Source of the DNA: Flaviflexus ciconiae | Lineage (GTDB): Bacteria; Actinomycetota; Actinomycetes; Actinomycetales; Actinomycetaceae | DNA length: 64,000 nt | Direction of reading: 5' to 3' | NCBI RefSeq assembly: GCF_003971195.1 | Contig: NZ_CP034593.1 | Location: 2,542,001-2,606,000, forward strand | The notes under the pieces: model-generated | The model's input: the letters and a program-made list of their open reading frames with translations, nothing else | What the model was told of the DNA's origin: nothing | Database searches by the model: none | Part shown: positions 28,159 to 39,177 of the stretch, piece after piece | Position numbering within the stretch: position 1 is the first letter of the stretch | Layout: each line of letters begins with the position of its first letter | Made by a program: the position numbers and the translations under genes

Positions 28159-28374
28159 CTAGGCTTTGTGGGCTAGATTGTTGATCTTGTTCGCAGTGCG
28201 GTAACCGGTTTCGATAGCGCCGTCAACGAATGAGTGCCAGCCGGCAGCCCAGTCGCTTCCGACGAGGACGAGGCGTGCTTCGCCAAGGTCGTGCGGCTTT
28301 GCCGCGTCAAATTGGCCGAGGGACGGCGTGGTCCAGGTCTGGCCGGACCACTGATCCTATTGGTCTGCGCGGTC
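28159..28374 (-). pseudogene. C-terminal fragment of a flavin-containing amine oxidase
   Basis: Minus-strand residues LVLVGSDWAAGWHSFVDGAIETGYRTA resemble the FAD-contacting C-terminus of monoamine/putrescine oxidases (here cited in two pieces: LVLVGSDWAAGWHSF and VDGAIETGYRTA). It ends at TAG 28159. An in-frame TAG near 28355 and the lack of upstream homologous sequence show the rest is gone; the next minus-strand gene is a helicase. Confidence 0.6.
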
Positions 28375-28404
28375 GGACACTCGTTGCGGTGCGCTATGGA
28401 AGCT

Positions 28405-30434
28405 TCACAGCTCGACTGAGAGATCGATCCGCGGAAGTTCGATTCCGCTCGGGGGAGCGGGCCTTGAAAGCTCCACGTTGTTTATCCTCTTTGCCAGTTG
28501 ATCGGGCAGATCTGCAAAGAAGTAGAGGTCCAGATCGGGATTGCGGTTAGAAGTGAAGTTTACGGGTGAGTTGCTCAGATTAAGTCGGGTGATCGTCAAT
28601 GTGTCTCGAGCCCTTGTCAGCGCAACATAGAGTAGCCGGCGATCTTCTTCGATCGTGTCGCGGTCAACGGCTCGTGGCGTTGGAAACTGGCCGGGGAGGC
28701 GTGCAGGAGATAGACGTGGTTCGCTTCCATTCCTTTCGAGGAATGAATTGTAGAGATGATAACGGCATCTTCTGACGGTTCTCCCGTGAGTTCCGTTGAG
28801 AAGACTGGGTCGATGATGTACTGCTCAACAAACCCTGCGACGGATGTGTGGCCGTGGGCGAGACTTTTGAGGTGGAGGAAGTCAGGCCAGCGCCTGTCCC
28901 AGTTCTGGTTCCTGTAATTCTTCTCCAATACAGGATCCAGATGTTCAGCGGCGACGGTGATCGCTTCTGGAACAACATTTTGATGCTGTCGTATGTCCGA
29001 GAGGGTGTCAGCGACTGGAGAGGGGAGCGCGCTGTAATCGATATCTGAGTGTGCGCGGAGGTGCGCTATCTGCTCGTCCATCAGGCGCTTCGCACTAACT
29101 TCGCCAATCTTCGGGAAGAGCATGAGATATCGCAGCCAGGCAAGCTGGTCAAGAGGGTTGGCGACGATACGAAGAGCGGACAAGAGATCTCGGATATGCG
29201 CGGACTCCAGGAGCTTATAGCCGCCATAAAATCTGTAGGGTATTTCTCTCTGTAGACAGACTTGTTCGACTGCTCTAGCGATATAGCTCGCCCGGACAAG
29301 GATGAGGTTGTCTTTCAGCTTCTCTCCCTCATTAACAGTCTCTTCAACGAGATCGATGACCCTGTTGGCTGCTGTCTGCTCCGCTCCAAAAGTTTCTAAG
29401 GCAGGAGTTGATTCTTCGCTTCTCTGGGCGACGAGATCTTTGTCGTACGAGAGTGGACTCTGCCTCAGCAGCCAATTTGAGATGTCAAGAATTCCCTGAG
29501 TCGACCTGTAATTGTCGGTGAGCTTATAGATCTTTGATCCGGGGATGATGTCCTGAAAGTTGTAAATGCTGGCAAAGTCGGCCCCGCGGAATCCGTAGAT
29601 CGATTGTGCATCATCACCGACGCAGTAGAGGGAGAGCCTGCTGACTAGGGGTCTGAGTATCTGCCACTGGAGCGGGTTTGTATCCTGCATTTCATCGATG
29701 AGGAGATGTGAGTACATCTTCCCGATCCACTCGGCTAACTTATCGCTGGCCTGGAGCTGCATGCCGACGATGGCGAGCACATCGTCGTAGTCGATGTAGC
29801 GATTGAGTCTCTTCACTTCCTCGTAGTCGCGAATAACGGGGACGATAAATTCCTCTATCTGATCCCGAGTGAGACCGAGTCGGTCTACAGCGACCTGTAT
29901 GAAACGCTGCTGAGCATTCCGTGCGAACGAGTAGCAGTTCATGATGCTGGCTGCAGGTGGAAGGCCCGGCTCGCACCGACCCCGTGCGATCTTGAATATC
30001 GTCAACTGATCTTCAGGGTCGATGACTGTCCACCCTTTGTATCCCCACGTATCCTCGTTTCCGCGGATAAGGGTCATGCACCACGAGTGGAATGTCGACG
30101 CGTTCAGCCCGGCTGCTTGGACACCGAGGAGGTTCTCGACCCTGCTCTTGATTTCTGCCGCAGACTTACGAGTGAATGTGAGCGCTTGGATCTGCTGGGG
30201 CTGAACCCCAGATTCAATGAGATGTGCACAGCGGGCGACAATCGTGAGCGTCTTGCCGGTGCCCGCACCAGCGCGGACGAGAGTCTGTCGCGACTCGGTG
30301 GTGGCGGCAACGCGCTGCTGTTCGTTGAGAGAATTAAGGAGAGAGACCGTAGCGCTGACAGGCTTCGACTTGTCGGCACCGCCCAGCGAAGCTGTGGTCC
30401 GATATTTGTCTGTCGCCTTTGACCGTTCCTGCAT
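28405..30434 (-). pseudogene. UvrD/PcrA-like superfamily 1 helicase, one frameshift
   Basis: The first 590 residues hold Walker A AGAGTGKT, LTFTRKSAAEI, LLIDEMQDTNP (motif II), GDDAQSIYGFRG (III), TDNYRSTQ (IV) and HSSKGMEANHVY (V). Motif VI (LLYVALTRARDTL) is in a different frame. The break is at GGGG 28693-28696, where five G would keep one frame. Restored, the protein would be about 676 aa. It is a close paralogue of the helicase just upstream, but without that protein's acidic tail. Such enzymes unwind DNA 3' to 5' in repair. Confidence 0.88.
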
Positions 30435-30604
30435 ATGTCAATGGTATGTCCTATCTCTCTTTCCTGAGCAGGTTTGATGATTGCTAGCCGAGAGAGATCG
30501 CTTCCTTTGCTATTTCGCCGTTGACTGCGGTCGCAGTCCGAGGGCTATTTTCATCGCATCTCTCGACAATAAGTTTGCAAAAAGCGGCGCGGGTACAGCT
30601 TTGG

Positions 30605-33115
30605 TCATTGGTCGGTGATGCCGAAGGCGCGAAGCTGTTCCGCAGAGAAGGGGAGAGCGCCGGAGGATACTTCAGGATGCTGATTTTGAGGTGATCGCTT
30701 AGGGACATCGTTGTACGGGACATCGTCGTACGGGATGTCGTCGGCGACGGTGTTGTGAGGTGCGATGTCGAAGGAGATGCCCTCGTGGGGAATGTTATCG
30801 GGGACGGTGTCGTGGTGGGGGAGATCGTCGAAGGGGACATCGACGTAAGGTGCGATGTCGAAGGAGATGTCCTCGTGGGGTATGTCGTCGGGGACGATGT
30901 CATGGTGGGGGAGGTCGTCGAAAGGGACCTCGTCGTAAGTGTCTTCTGGGATGACTTCGTTCTGCTCGCTTGGGGGAGCGGGTACCCGCTTTCTGGAGGG
31001 CGGGTTAAAGGTGTTTCTCGGCTCAGGCACGTGAACGACATCCCACAGGGAATGAGGGACCTTCCTGAGGAAATAGGGAAGGCTGGTGAAGTCTGTACGA
31101 AATCGAGTGTAGGGAGGCGGGTAATGGTGAGCTGTTCTCGTCACCGTTAGGCTGTTTTTCGCACGAGTGAGCGCAACGTATAAAACTCGGCGGTCCTCTT
31201 CGATTTCTTGCTCTGTCTTAGCCTGTTCTGAAGGAAAATTTCCAGGCCCAGCTTTGAACAAATAGACGTTGTTCGCTTCCATGCCCTTGGATGAGTGAAT
31301 GGTCGACAGAACGACGTAATCGCTGTCGGGCCCGCCTGTGCGTTCAGTCGAAGAAAGAGGGTCGATAACATGCTGCTCAAGGAACTCGGCGACCGATGTG
31401 TGGTCAGTTGAGAGTTCGAGCAGGAGATCGAAGTCGTGCCTTCTGTGGGTCCAGTCTGAGGCGTATTTATCCTTCAAGATTGGAATGAGATGGTAGGCTG
31501 CGCGCTGTACGGATCTGCTGGGATCCTGCCGCGCTTCCAAAAGTTCTTGGAGGAGAATAGCGACTGGTGGTCGGAGCAGATAAAAGTCAAAGCCCCCGGT
31601 ATCGATATAGATGCCGGTCTGCTCCTCGGTGATACGCGCTGCCTTTACTGGGCCAATCCCTGGATACAGGGTGAGGAATCTGCGCCAGGCGAGTTTGTCG
31701 AACGGATTTACTGTAATCCGCAAGGTTGCCAGTAGATCGCGTATGTGCGCAGATTCTAAAAGTTTCTGTCCGCCATAGAACCGGTAGGGCAGGCCGCGCT
31801 CCAATAGGGCGCGCTCCATAGAGCGTGCCGACCAGCCGCTGCGAGCGAGGATCAGATTGTCGCGCAGCGCTTCACCTTGATCTCGTGATTGTTGGATCTG
31901 CCCAGCTATCCAATCGGCTGAGCTGTTGTCCGATATGAACTCAGCGATCCGTGGAGTGCTGGACTCTGTGCGTGCAGCCACGAGTTTCTTGTTGTAATCA
32001 AGCGGGCTTTGTTCAAGCACCCAGTTCGAAAGGTCGAGGATTCCTTGGGTGGAACGGTAGTTGACGGTAAGGCTGAACTCATCGGCTTCTGGCAAGGCAT
32101 CCTTGAAATTATGGATGCTCTCAAAATCAGCGCCTCTGAACCCGTAGATCGACTGAGCGTCATCGCCGACACAGTAGAGGGAAACATGAGGGGCGAGGGC
32201 ATGGATAATTTTCCATTGAAGCGGATTGGTGTCCTGGACTTCGTCGATCAGCAAATGGTTGAAGCTTTGTGCGACCCAGGCCGCGAGGGGTTCGCTACCA
32301 CCGAGGTGCTGTCCCACGATATCCAAGATGTCGTCGTAGTCGAGATACTTACCTAGAGACTTCTGGCGCTCGTACTCGCGCGCGATAGGGCCGAGCTCCG
32401 CGCTGATTTCTTCTGAGATATCCAGCCTTATCTTGACTGCTTCGCTGAGCCTGCATCCGACGTTCCGAGCGAGGGAGTACACGCCCATGATCTGGCCGGC
32501 CGTGGGGAATCCACGAGGTCGTCGGCCGCGAGCTTCTCTGAACAGCGATACCTGATCGTCAGCATCGATGACCGTCCAGCCCGCATACCCCCAGAGCTCT
32601 TCACTATTCCTGAGTAGACCTATCGCCCATGAATGGAATGTCGACGCATTTAATCCATAGGCGCGAGGCCCTAAGATTTCTTCGACTCGCTCACGAATCT
32701 CGGCCGCCGAGCGTCGAGTGAAAGTCAGGACTTGAATGCTGTTGGGGCTTACCCCTTCGCTGATCAAATGCGCGCACCGTGCAATGATCGTCGCTGTCTT
32801 ACCCGTTCCGGCTCCAGCTCGGACAAGGGCAATCCTGCTATCGGTGGTGGATGCGCGTCTCTGTTGATCATTTAATGAGCGCATCAGAGACTGGATGCCG
32901 CTAATTGGAGTGGCTGGGAATTCTGGGACACGGCTTTCGCGCCATGAACTGTTGGTCCCCGTCGCCGTGGTCTCTGCAGGTGTGCTCACTGCCGCGAGAG
33001 TCTCCTCATGAGGCAGGTACGAGGAGCGCTTAGGCTCATCTCGACTACCCGATGGCGAACTCTTCGTCTCATTGAGTCCATGGCGCACCGGTTCAAATCG
33101 CGAGAGCCACCCCAT
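30605..33115 (-). CDS. UvrD-like superfamily 1 helicase with repetitive acidic tail
   Basis: 836 aa, intact. Residues about 85-650 hold all SF1A motifs: AGAGTGKT, LTFTRRSAAEI, LLIDEVQDTNP, GDDAQSIYGFRG, TVNYRSTQ, HSSKGMEANNVY and LYVALTRAK. The N-terminal 80 residues are Ser/Pro/Glu-rich. The C-terminal 130 residues are unusual: two tandem 30-residue repeats (730-789) of VPFDDLPHHD... followed by a tail ending FSAEQLRAFGITDQ, which may bind a partner. It lies 170 nt upstream of its paralogue. Probably a DNA repair helicase. Confidence 0.9.
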   Translation of the reverse strand: MGWLSRFEPVRHGLNETKSSPSGSRDEPKRSSYLPHEETLAAVSTPAETTATGTNSSWRESRVPEFPATPISGIQSLMRSLNDQQRRASTTDSRIALVRAGAGTGKTATIIARCAHLISEGVSPNSIQVLTFTRRSAAEIRERVEEILGPRAYGLNASTFHSWAIGLLRNSEELWGYAGWTVIDADDQVSLFREARGRRPRGFPTAGQIMGVYSLARNVGCRLSEAVKIRLDISEEISAELGPIAREYERQKSLGKYLDYDDILDIVGQHLGGSEPLAAWVAQSFNHLLIDEVQDTNPLQWKIIHALAPHVSLYCVGDDAQSIYGFRGADFESIHNFKDALPEADEFSLTVNYRSTQGILDLSNWVLEQSPLDYNKKLVAARTESSTPRIAEFISDNSSADWIAGQIQQSRDQGEALRDNLILARSGWSARSMERALLERGLPYRFYGGQKLLESAHIRDLLATLRITVNPFDKLAWRRFLTLYPGIGPVKAARITEEQTGIYIDTGGFDFYLLRPPVAILLQELLEARQDPSRSVQRAAYHLIPILKDKYASDWTHRRHDFDLLLELSTDHTSVAEFLEQHVIDPLSSTERTGGPDSDYVVLSTIHSSKGMEANNVYLFKAGPGNFPSEQAKTEQEIEEDRRVLYVALTRAKNSLTVTRTAHHYPPPYTRFRTDFTSLPYFLRKVPHSLWDVVHVPEPRNTFNPPSRKRVPAPPSEQNEVIPEDTYDEVPFDDLPHHDIVPDDIPHEDISFDIAPYVDVPFDDLPHHDTVPDNIPHEGISFDIAPHNTVADDIPYDDVPYNDVPKRSPQNQHPEVSSGALPFSAEQLRAFGITDQ
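30749..30928 (-). repeat. Tandem 90-bp repeat encoding the acidic helicase tail
   Basis: Two in-frame 90-bp units encode residues 730-759 and 760-789: VPFDDLPHHD(I/T)VPD(D/N) then IPHE(D/G)ISFDIAP. A weaker third unit (VADDIPYDDVPYNDVP) follows. Nearly identical codons suggest recent duplication. Confidence 0.85.
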
Positions 33116-33353
33116 GATCAGATTGTAGAACAGTTCACTACGCTGCAGTGAGGTACTGGGTCCCGTTGATGGTGCGCTAAGGAGATGGTTCTACCATTTA
33201 GGCTGTCTTAACGGCTCGCAGATTCACATCGTTGTGCAAACTGCACGAGTTGGACCTCACGGGGACTATCGCCGATGTATGCGGTGACCCGTGCTTGCCG
33301 CTGCAGCCCGAAAGTGTCCATCGAGTGCGGCGGTCCGGTATCTGCACCGCGTT

Positions 33354-35116
33354 TCAGGATCGGTCTGTCGGCTGGCTCAGCGACCAGATTCGCAGGCCGA
33401 GCTGAACATCGAGGAAGCGTGCCTCTTGCCAGTCAGAGCCGATGAGTTCGGCAACGCGGGCGAGCCGTTGACGGACTGTGTTCTCATGGACCTTTAATCT
33501 GGTCGCTGTCGCTTTCACATTCTCCCGATATTCAGAATAGGCCCATGCAGTACGCGTGAGTTCTGTGCCGTGCTGAGCATCGTAGGTGATGAGCGGGCGA
33601 ATCTCTGTAATCGGAGAATAGGCATGGGGGTTATCTCTCTGTGCGGCGAGGATGACGCCGAGTGATCCCAGGTCATCAGCCTTGTAGACGCGTTGGGGGA
33701 ACCCGAGTGCTTGGAGAGCGGCCATGGTGGTGAGCGCCAGTGCGTGTGCGCCGGCGTAGTCGCTCCCGCGGGCAACTTCACCGCCGAGAGCGCAATGCAC
33801 TTCTCGCCCCTTTTTCTGAGCATGGGACACGAGGCTCTGTAGGAACATTTCTGCCAATGCTTGGGGAGGAGCAGGCAGATGTGATCGTGGTGCTCGACAG
33901 CAAGGAATTGGTGTCCGCTCAGGCCATGATCTTTGGCACTGAGGGCGAGAGCTTCCCGCAGGACGCGGTCGAGTTGGGTACTGGACTCATCGTGTGTCCT
34001 CACGATCGCGACTGAGGCTGGCCCGCCGAGGAGCAGAGATTCAAGCCTCTCTACTCCCGATGCTGCGACTCTTCGACCTTGAATGAGGTCACCGATCAGG
34101 CCTTGATCGCGCTGTCTTTCCTCTCCTCTCTGAGTCCGCTCGAAAAGGAGGAGAATACCGAGGAAGACCGCGGTCCTGGTGACACGAGGCAGAAGCGGCT
34201 CGGCGACCGCGTCATAGACGATGACGGTTCCCAGATGTTCAGAGTCTGAGGTCGCGGCTGCTGCTGTAAGGTCCTGCCGAATGACCGGACGGCCCGCACT
34301 GTACGACTGTTGGCCCAGCTCCGCGGCGAAGGCCGGAAGTTCGGGTTTCCTGTGGATGCTGCCGCGCGCCAGTAGAGAGCCTTGGGAGTCGAGGATCGCT
34401 AGATCAGATCCGAGAGTCTTTGCCGCCGTCCGAGCAAAGTGGTCGAGTCCTCTTTGCTGAGCAAGACTCTCAGATAGAAGAGCATCAAGGTTAACGACCG
34501 TCTCGAGTGCCATGAGGCGTTCGGAACTGTCATCGTAGCTCTCCCGCAAACCAGCGAGCGTAGCGCTCACCTCTCGGAAGCGGCGCGACTGATCGAGGGC
34601 GATAGCGGTGTGGTGGGCGATCGTTGTCACGGTCCCGACAATGGTCGGAGAGAAGACGCCAGGTCTGCGGTTGGCAAGCAGCAAAGCTCCGTGCAGAGCG
34701 CCGTGAACCATGATGGGAACGCCAAGGATGGCGCGAACCCCTTCGGCTCTGACTATCTCATCGATGTTTTCGAGATGGATGAGCTCGGGGTCGACGAGAT
34801 AGTCGGCTGTCTGGACTGTGCCGTGGCCGACGGCTGCTTTGCCCAGCACCCCCGTCCCCAGCGGCATACGAATCTGTCTGTATTCCTGGGTGTGGACCCC
34901 CGTGGAGTATTGAATGAAGGTCTCTTTGGCATCGTTGATGGAAATATAGGCCATGTCCGCCCGAGTGAGGTCACGTGTGAGAGCCGTGATGCGATCGAGC
35001 ACCATATCGATGTCATGGTTCGCGGCCATGAGGGAAGCGATCGCAGTGACAGCGTCGAGCACCCGGTTACGATGCTCAAGCCAGCCAAGGCGAGTGGAAT
35101 AATCTCTATTGACCAT
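33354..35116 (-). pseudogene. GAF-PucR-type transcriptional regulator, one frameshift
   Basis: From ATG 35116 (MVNRDYSTRLGWLEHRN) residues 20-170 form a GAF domain, then a CdaR/GGDEF-like middle region. The C-terminal PucR helix-turn-helix (VKATATRLKVHENTVRQRL) is in another frame. The break is at GGGG 33863-33866; one more G would give a single frame of about 588 residues. It diverges from the lactonase operon at 35217 and probably activates it when a lactone or hydroxy-acid is present. The long upstream extension of the frame to 35431 has no support. Confidence 0.85.
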
Positions 35117-35216
35117 GGTCAAAGAGTGTACCTCTCGACATGGCGAGTGGTGAATGCCACGTTTAGGCTCGTGGGAAAGGGCCGTGAACGCCGGCCCTCG
35201 ATCAGAGAGGATCACC

Positions 35217-36020
35217 ATGAAGCTGCATTTCCTATCAACGGGGATCATGGAGTGCGACCACACGTGGCTGTTGCTCCAGGCCGGAAATACGATTAAAGAC
35301 CGTAACAACAAGGACGCCCCGGCAGCGTGGGGTGAATGCCCTACCCATGCCATTCTCATTGAAACGGAAGAAGGCAGGATCCTGTGGGACACCGGCGTCC
35401 CGCGCGACTGGGAACAGAGGTGGGCGCCCACCGGCTTCCAGGAGTTTTTTCCCGTCCAGGAAGACCCCTCGGGCCCGGGCTATATCGACACTGCCCTGGC
35501 GGATCTCGAGCTCACCCCAGAGGATATCGACATCCTTGTTCTGTCCCACCTCCACTTCGACCACGCGGCAAACGCGAAGATGTTCGACAACGGAAAGACG
35601 CGCATCCTTGTGCAGTCTGATGAAATTGAAGGCGTAAAGACCATTAAGGGAGATTTTGCCGGAGCCCACCTCGTCTCCGACTTTGACGGACTCTCGATGG
35701 AGGCAGTCCACGGTGATACCGAGATCGTTCCCGGTGTCTCAGTGATCCACACCCCGGGGCATACGTGGGGAACGATGAGCCTCCGAGTTGACCTCCCGAA
35801 CGACGGCACGAAGATCTTCACCTCAGATGCTGTGTACATGGGTGCATCCTGGGGCCCGCCCGCCATCGGCGCCGGCATTGTCTGGGACTCTGTGGGCTGG
35901 CTCGAATCAGTCGAGAAGCTCCGCAAGATCCAGGAAGAAACCGGAGCCGACGTGATCTTCGGCCACGACTCCGAGCAGCGGAAGTCGATGAGGATCGCAC
36001 CGCACGGTTACTACAGCTAA
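35217..36020 (+). CDS. Metallo-beta-lactamase-fold lactonase (N-acyl homoserine / gamma-lactone hydrolase type)
   Basis: 267 aa. The zinc ligands are visible: [10 protein letters not shown] (HxHxDH), [15 protein letters not shown] (bridging Asp) and FGHDSEQ near the C-terminus. This layout matches AiiA/AttM-type lactonases. ATG 35217 is chosen because GAGAGGAT precedes it. The three downstream genes could oxidise the ring-opened hydroxy-acid, so hydrolysis of a gamma-lactone such as gamma-butyrolactone is likely; acyl-homoserine lactone cleavage is also possible. Confidence 0.85.
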   Translation: MKLHFLSTGIMECDHTWLLLQAGNTIKDRNNKDAPAAWGECPTHAILIETEEGRILWDTGVPRDWEQRWAPTGFQEFFPVQEDPSGPGYIDTALADLELTPEDIDILVLSHLHFDHAANAKMFDNGKTRILVQSDEIEGVKTIKGDFAGAHLVSDFDGLSMEAVHGDTEIVPGVSVIHTPGHTWGTMSLRVDLPNDGTKIFTSDAVYMGASWGPPAIGAGIVWDSVGWLESVEKLRKIQEETGADVIFGHDSEQRKSMRIAPHGYYS

Positions 36021-36074
36021 GGAGAGCACGGGTGCGTGCCGCTGATGCGGCACGCACCCTGCAAGGAGATCACC

Positions 36075-36494
36075 ATGATCAGCTACGACTTGAAGTGCAA
36101 AGAGGGCCATCGGTTTGAGGCAGTGCTCCCATCGATGTTCTCTGACAACCCGGATTGCGCATGTGGGGCTGGAACCTCACGTATACCCAGCAGGGTGAAT
36201 ACATCGGGAATGGCCTCAGCAGGTCCTTCTCGAGACGAGATGCCCAACACCTGGCGGGGAACCCACAGCGGGGACAAGGATTTCGTCCGGTCCTGGCACA
36301 AGAAGATGGTCAAGCGAGAAAAGCTGGAAGAGAAATATCCAGAGCTGGCAGGGGACCGCCGGCCCGTCCTCGCTCACGAGGGAGCTTTCGAAGCCGCTCC
36401 CGTCCGTGCGGGTGATGCTCTGGCAACTCAGATGGCCAAAGAAACATTTGGCAGCACAGCAAAAGCGGAAACAAAGAAGCCAAAGAAGCCCTAG
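36075..36494 (+). CDS. FmdB-type zinc-ribbon protein
   Basis: 139 aa. The N-terminus YDLKCKEGHRFE and CACGAG gives a zinc-ribbon-like Cys/His set, as in FmdB-family small proteins often encoded beside alcohol dehydrogenases. The C-terminal half is Lys/Glu/Ala-rich and probably flexible. AAGGAGAT at 36063-36070 supports ATG 36075. The role is not established; it may assist metal loading or regulation of the neighbouring enzymes. Confidence 0.65.
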   Translation: MISYDLKCKEGHRFEAVLPSMFSDNPDCACGAGTSRIPSRVNTSGMASAGPSRDEMPNTWRGTHSGDKDFVRSWHKKMVKREKLEEKYPELAGDRRPVLAHEGAFEAAPVRAGDALATQMAKETFGSTAKAETKKPKKP

Positions 36495-36577
36495 CCGCAA
36501 CTGTCCTCCTCACACACCTCGACCCGGGGTGTATTAAGCAACCCAAAAACTAAAACAGTCTTCAGAAAGGCAGACCG

Positions 36578-37695
36578 ATGAAGATCCGTGGCGCAGTCCT
36601 CGAAGAGATGGGCAAAGAACGCCCATACAAGAACTCTGAACCCCTTAAAATTGTGGAACTCGACCTCGAGGGGCCCGGTCCGACAGAGCTCCTGGTGAAG
36701 ATGACTGCGGCAGGAGTCTGCCACTCGGACCTCTCAGTAGTGGAGGGCAATAGGCCCCGTCCTATGCCCATGCTTCTCGGCCACGAAGCCTGCGGAACGG
36801 TTATGGAGATCGGCTCAGAGGTAGACGGCTTCCAGATTGGCGATCAGGTCGTCATGAGCTTCCTCCCGCGATGCGGGGAATGTAAAGCGTGCCAGACCGA
36901 TGGCAAGCTGCCGTGCTCGGTTGGCTCCCAAGTCAACAACGACGGCGTCATGATGTCGGGAGAGATCCACATCGAGCGTAACGGTGAGAAGGTCTATCAC
37001 CACCTCGGAGTCAGCGCCTTCGCCACGCACGCCGTGGTCGACCATCGCAGCGCAGTAGTCGTCGATCGAGAAGTCCCGCCCGAAATAGCCGCAGTCCTCG
37101 GGTGTGCAGTGCTGACAGGCGGCGGCGCCGTTCTCAACGCCGCCCAACCAGGTCCGGAGGATACCATCATGGTGGTGGGTCTTGGCGGGGTGGGCATGGC
37201 GGCCCTCATCACTGCCCTCGCCCAGGACGTCAAGGAAGTCATCGCGGTCGACGCCATGCCCTCGAAGCTGGAGAAGGCGAAAGAACTCGGTGCCCAGCGG
37301 ACCTACACACCCCAGGAAGCAGCAGAACAGGGAATCACTGCAGACCGTGTCATCGAAGCCGCTGGCAATGCGAGAGCATTCGAGACTGCATACAACGCCA
37401 TAGGCTTCGGCGGAACGATGGTCACAGTGGGCCTGCCCCCGGCGCACGCAAAGTCGGAGATCGCCCCTCTCAACCTCACGGCAGCTGCCCGCACAGTGGT
37501 CGGCAGCTATCTCGGCTCAGCAGTGCCGTCGAGAGATATCCCGAATACGCTCGGCTCTACCTTGAAGGAAAACTGCCGGTCGCTGAGCTGATCTCATCGA
37601 TCATCCGTTTCGAGGACATCAACGTCGCCATGGACGAGCTGGCCGATGGCAACGCCATCCGCCAAGTCATCGTCTTCGACGAGCAAGGAGAATAG
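36578..37695 (+). pseudogene. Zinc-dependent class III-type alcohol dehydrogenase, one frameshift near the end
   Basis: The first 320 residues show catalytic-zinc ligands (AGVCHSD, LGHEACG), structural cysteines (CGECKACQ... with LPC), and NAD motif VVGLGGVGMAA. The C-terminus (YARLYLEGKLPVAELISS, then VIVFDEQGE) is in another frame. The break is at CCC 37540-37542; one more C would give a protein of about 372 aa. In context it should oxidise the hydroxy-acid released by the lactonase to an aldehyde. AGAAAGG precedes the ATG. Confidence 0.88.
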
Positions 37696-37698
37696 ATC

Positions 37699-39177
37699 AT
37701 GCCGCTCACCCCTCCCATCGCCCCCGACATCATCGAGAACCTGATCGGCAGAATACCGACCAGCTCGTTCATCAACGGAGACTTTATCGGCGGAGAAACG
37801 GACCTCTCCGTTGAGAACCCGGCCACGGGTGAGGAGATCATCAAAGTTGCCAGCGCAGACGCGGCGAAGATTGGTATGGAGGCGCTCGACGCAGCATGTG
37901 AATCCGCTGCCGACTGGGCAGCCACAACCCCTCGTCACCGTTCCGAGATCCTGCGCAGAGCCTATGAGCTCTGCCTCGAACGAGCCGACGATCTCGCGCT
38001 GACAATGACCATGGAAATGGGCAAGCCTTTGGCCGAAGCTTATGGCGAGGTGAACTACGGAGCAGAGTTCCTCCGCTGGTTCTCCGAAGAGGCTGTGCGG
38101 ATGAGCGGGCGGTTCAGACCGGCCCCTGCAGTGGCGGACCAGGACATCCTTGTCTATTCCCAGCCCGTTGGACCCACTCTCCTCATCACCCCCTGGAACT
38201 TCCCGTTTTCCATGGGAACACGCAAAATCGGGCCAGCACTCGCGGCAGGGTGCACTGTGGTGCTGAAGCCTGCGAACCTCACCCCGCTCAGCTCCCTCCT
38301 CCTTATGGAGATCCTGCGCGATGCTGGGGTGCCGGCCGGCGTCGTCAACTGTGTCGTCACTAAAGATTCCTCTACTCTCTCCAGCACCCTCATGGAGGAT
38401 CCGCGCTTGCGGAAAATCTCCTTCACCGGCTCCACCCCGGTTGGTCGCACGCTGCTTTCTCAGGCCAGCCAGCACGTGCTCCGAACCTCTATGGAGCTGG
38501 GAGGCAACGCTCCTTTTCTCGTTCTTGAGTCTGCCGACATTGACAAGACTGTCGCTGCTGCGATGGCAGGCAAGTTCCGCAACAACGGAGAAGCCTGCAC
38601 AGCCGCCAACCGGATCTACGTCCACAGGAAGGTCGCGGAAGAGTTTACGACGGCATTCACCGCCAAGGTGGAAGCACTCGTTCTCGGCAACGGGCTGGAC
38701 GAGGGAACTACTCTCGGCCCGCTCATCGACCGCAATGCAGTCGAAAAGTGCCAGGAGCTTGTGGATGATGCGGTATCCAAGGGAGCCCAGGCGGTCCTCG
38801 GCGGCGACGCAGCAGAGGGGGCCGGCCACTTCTATCCCGCTACCGTGCTCACTAACGTTCCTAGAACCGCACGGGTCAATCAGGAAGAGATCTTCGGCCC
38901 CGTTGCACCGATCATCGTCTGCGACACGGTCGACGAAATGGTGGAAGTAGCGAACGATACCGAGTTCGGGCTCATGTCGTACGTCTGCGGACAGGACATC
39001 GACCAGGTCCGTGATGTCGTCGGCAGAATCGAATCCGGCATGGTCGCCGTCAACGTCGGTGTCGCCTCGGATCCCTCCGCACCATTCGGGGGAGTGAAGG
39101 AGTCCGGCATCGGCCGCGAAGGCTCCCACGAGGGACTCAACGAGTATCTGGAGCTGAAGTATGTGAGGGTCGGCTGA
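37699..39177 (+). CDS. NAD(P)-dependent aldehyde dehydrogenase, succinate-semialdehyde dehydrogenase type
   Basis: 492 aa, intact. Motifs are TPWNFPFSMGTRK (substrate/NAD), FTGSTPVGR, catalytic Glu in MELGGNAPF and catalytic Cys in NNGEACTAANR, ending with PFGGVKESGIGREG. AAGGAGA lies before ATG 37699, which follows the ADH stop by 3 nt, so the two are cotranslated. It completes a lactone to hydroxy-acid to aldehyde to acid series; with gamma-butyrolactone the product would be succinate. Confidence 0.93.
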   Translation: MPLTPPIAPDIIENLIGRIPTSSFINGDFIGGETDLSVENPATGEEIIKVASADAAKIGMEALDAACESAADWAATTPRHRSEILRRAYELCLERADDLALTMTMEMGKPLAEAYGEVNYGAEFLRWFSEEAVRMSGRFRPAPAVADQDILVYSQPVGPTLLITPWNFPFSMGTRKIGPALAAGCTVVLKPANLTPLSSLLLMEILRDAGVPAGVVNCVVTKDSSTLSSTLMEDPRLRKISFTGSTPVGRTLLSQASQHVLRTSMELGGNAPFLVLESADIDKTVAAAMAGKFRNNGEACTAANRIYVHRKVAEEFTTAFTAKVEALVLGNGLDEGTTLGPLIDRNAVEKCQELVDDAVSKGAQAVLGGDAAEGAGHFYPATVLTNVPRTARVNQEEIFGPVAPIIVCDTVDEMVEVANDTEFGLMSYVCGQDIDQVRDVVGRIESGMVAVNVGVASDPSAPFGGVKESGIGREGSHEGLNEYLELKYVRVG

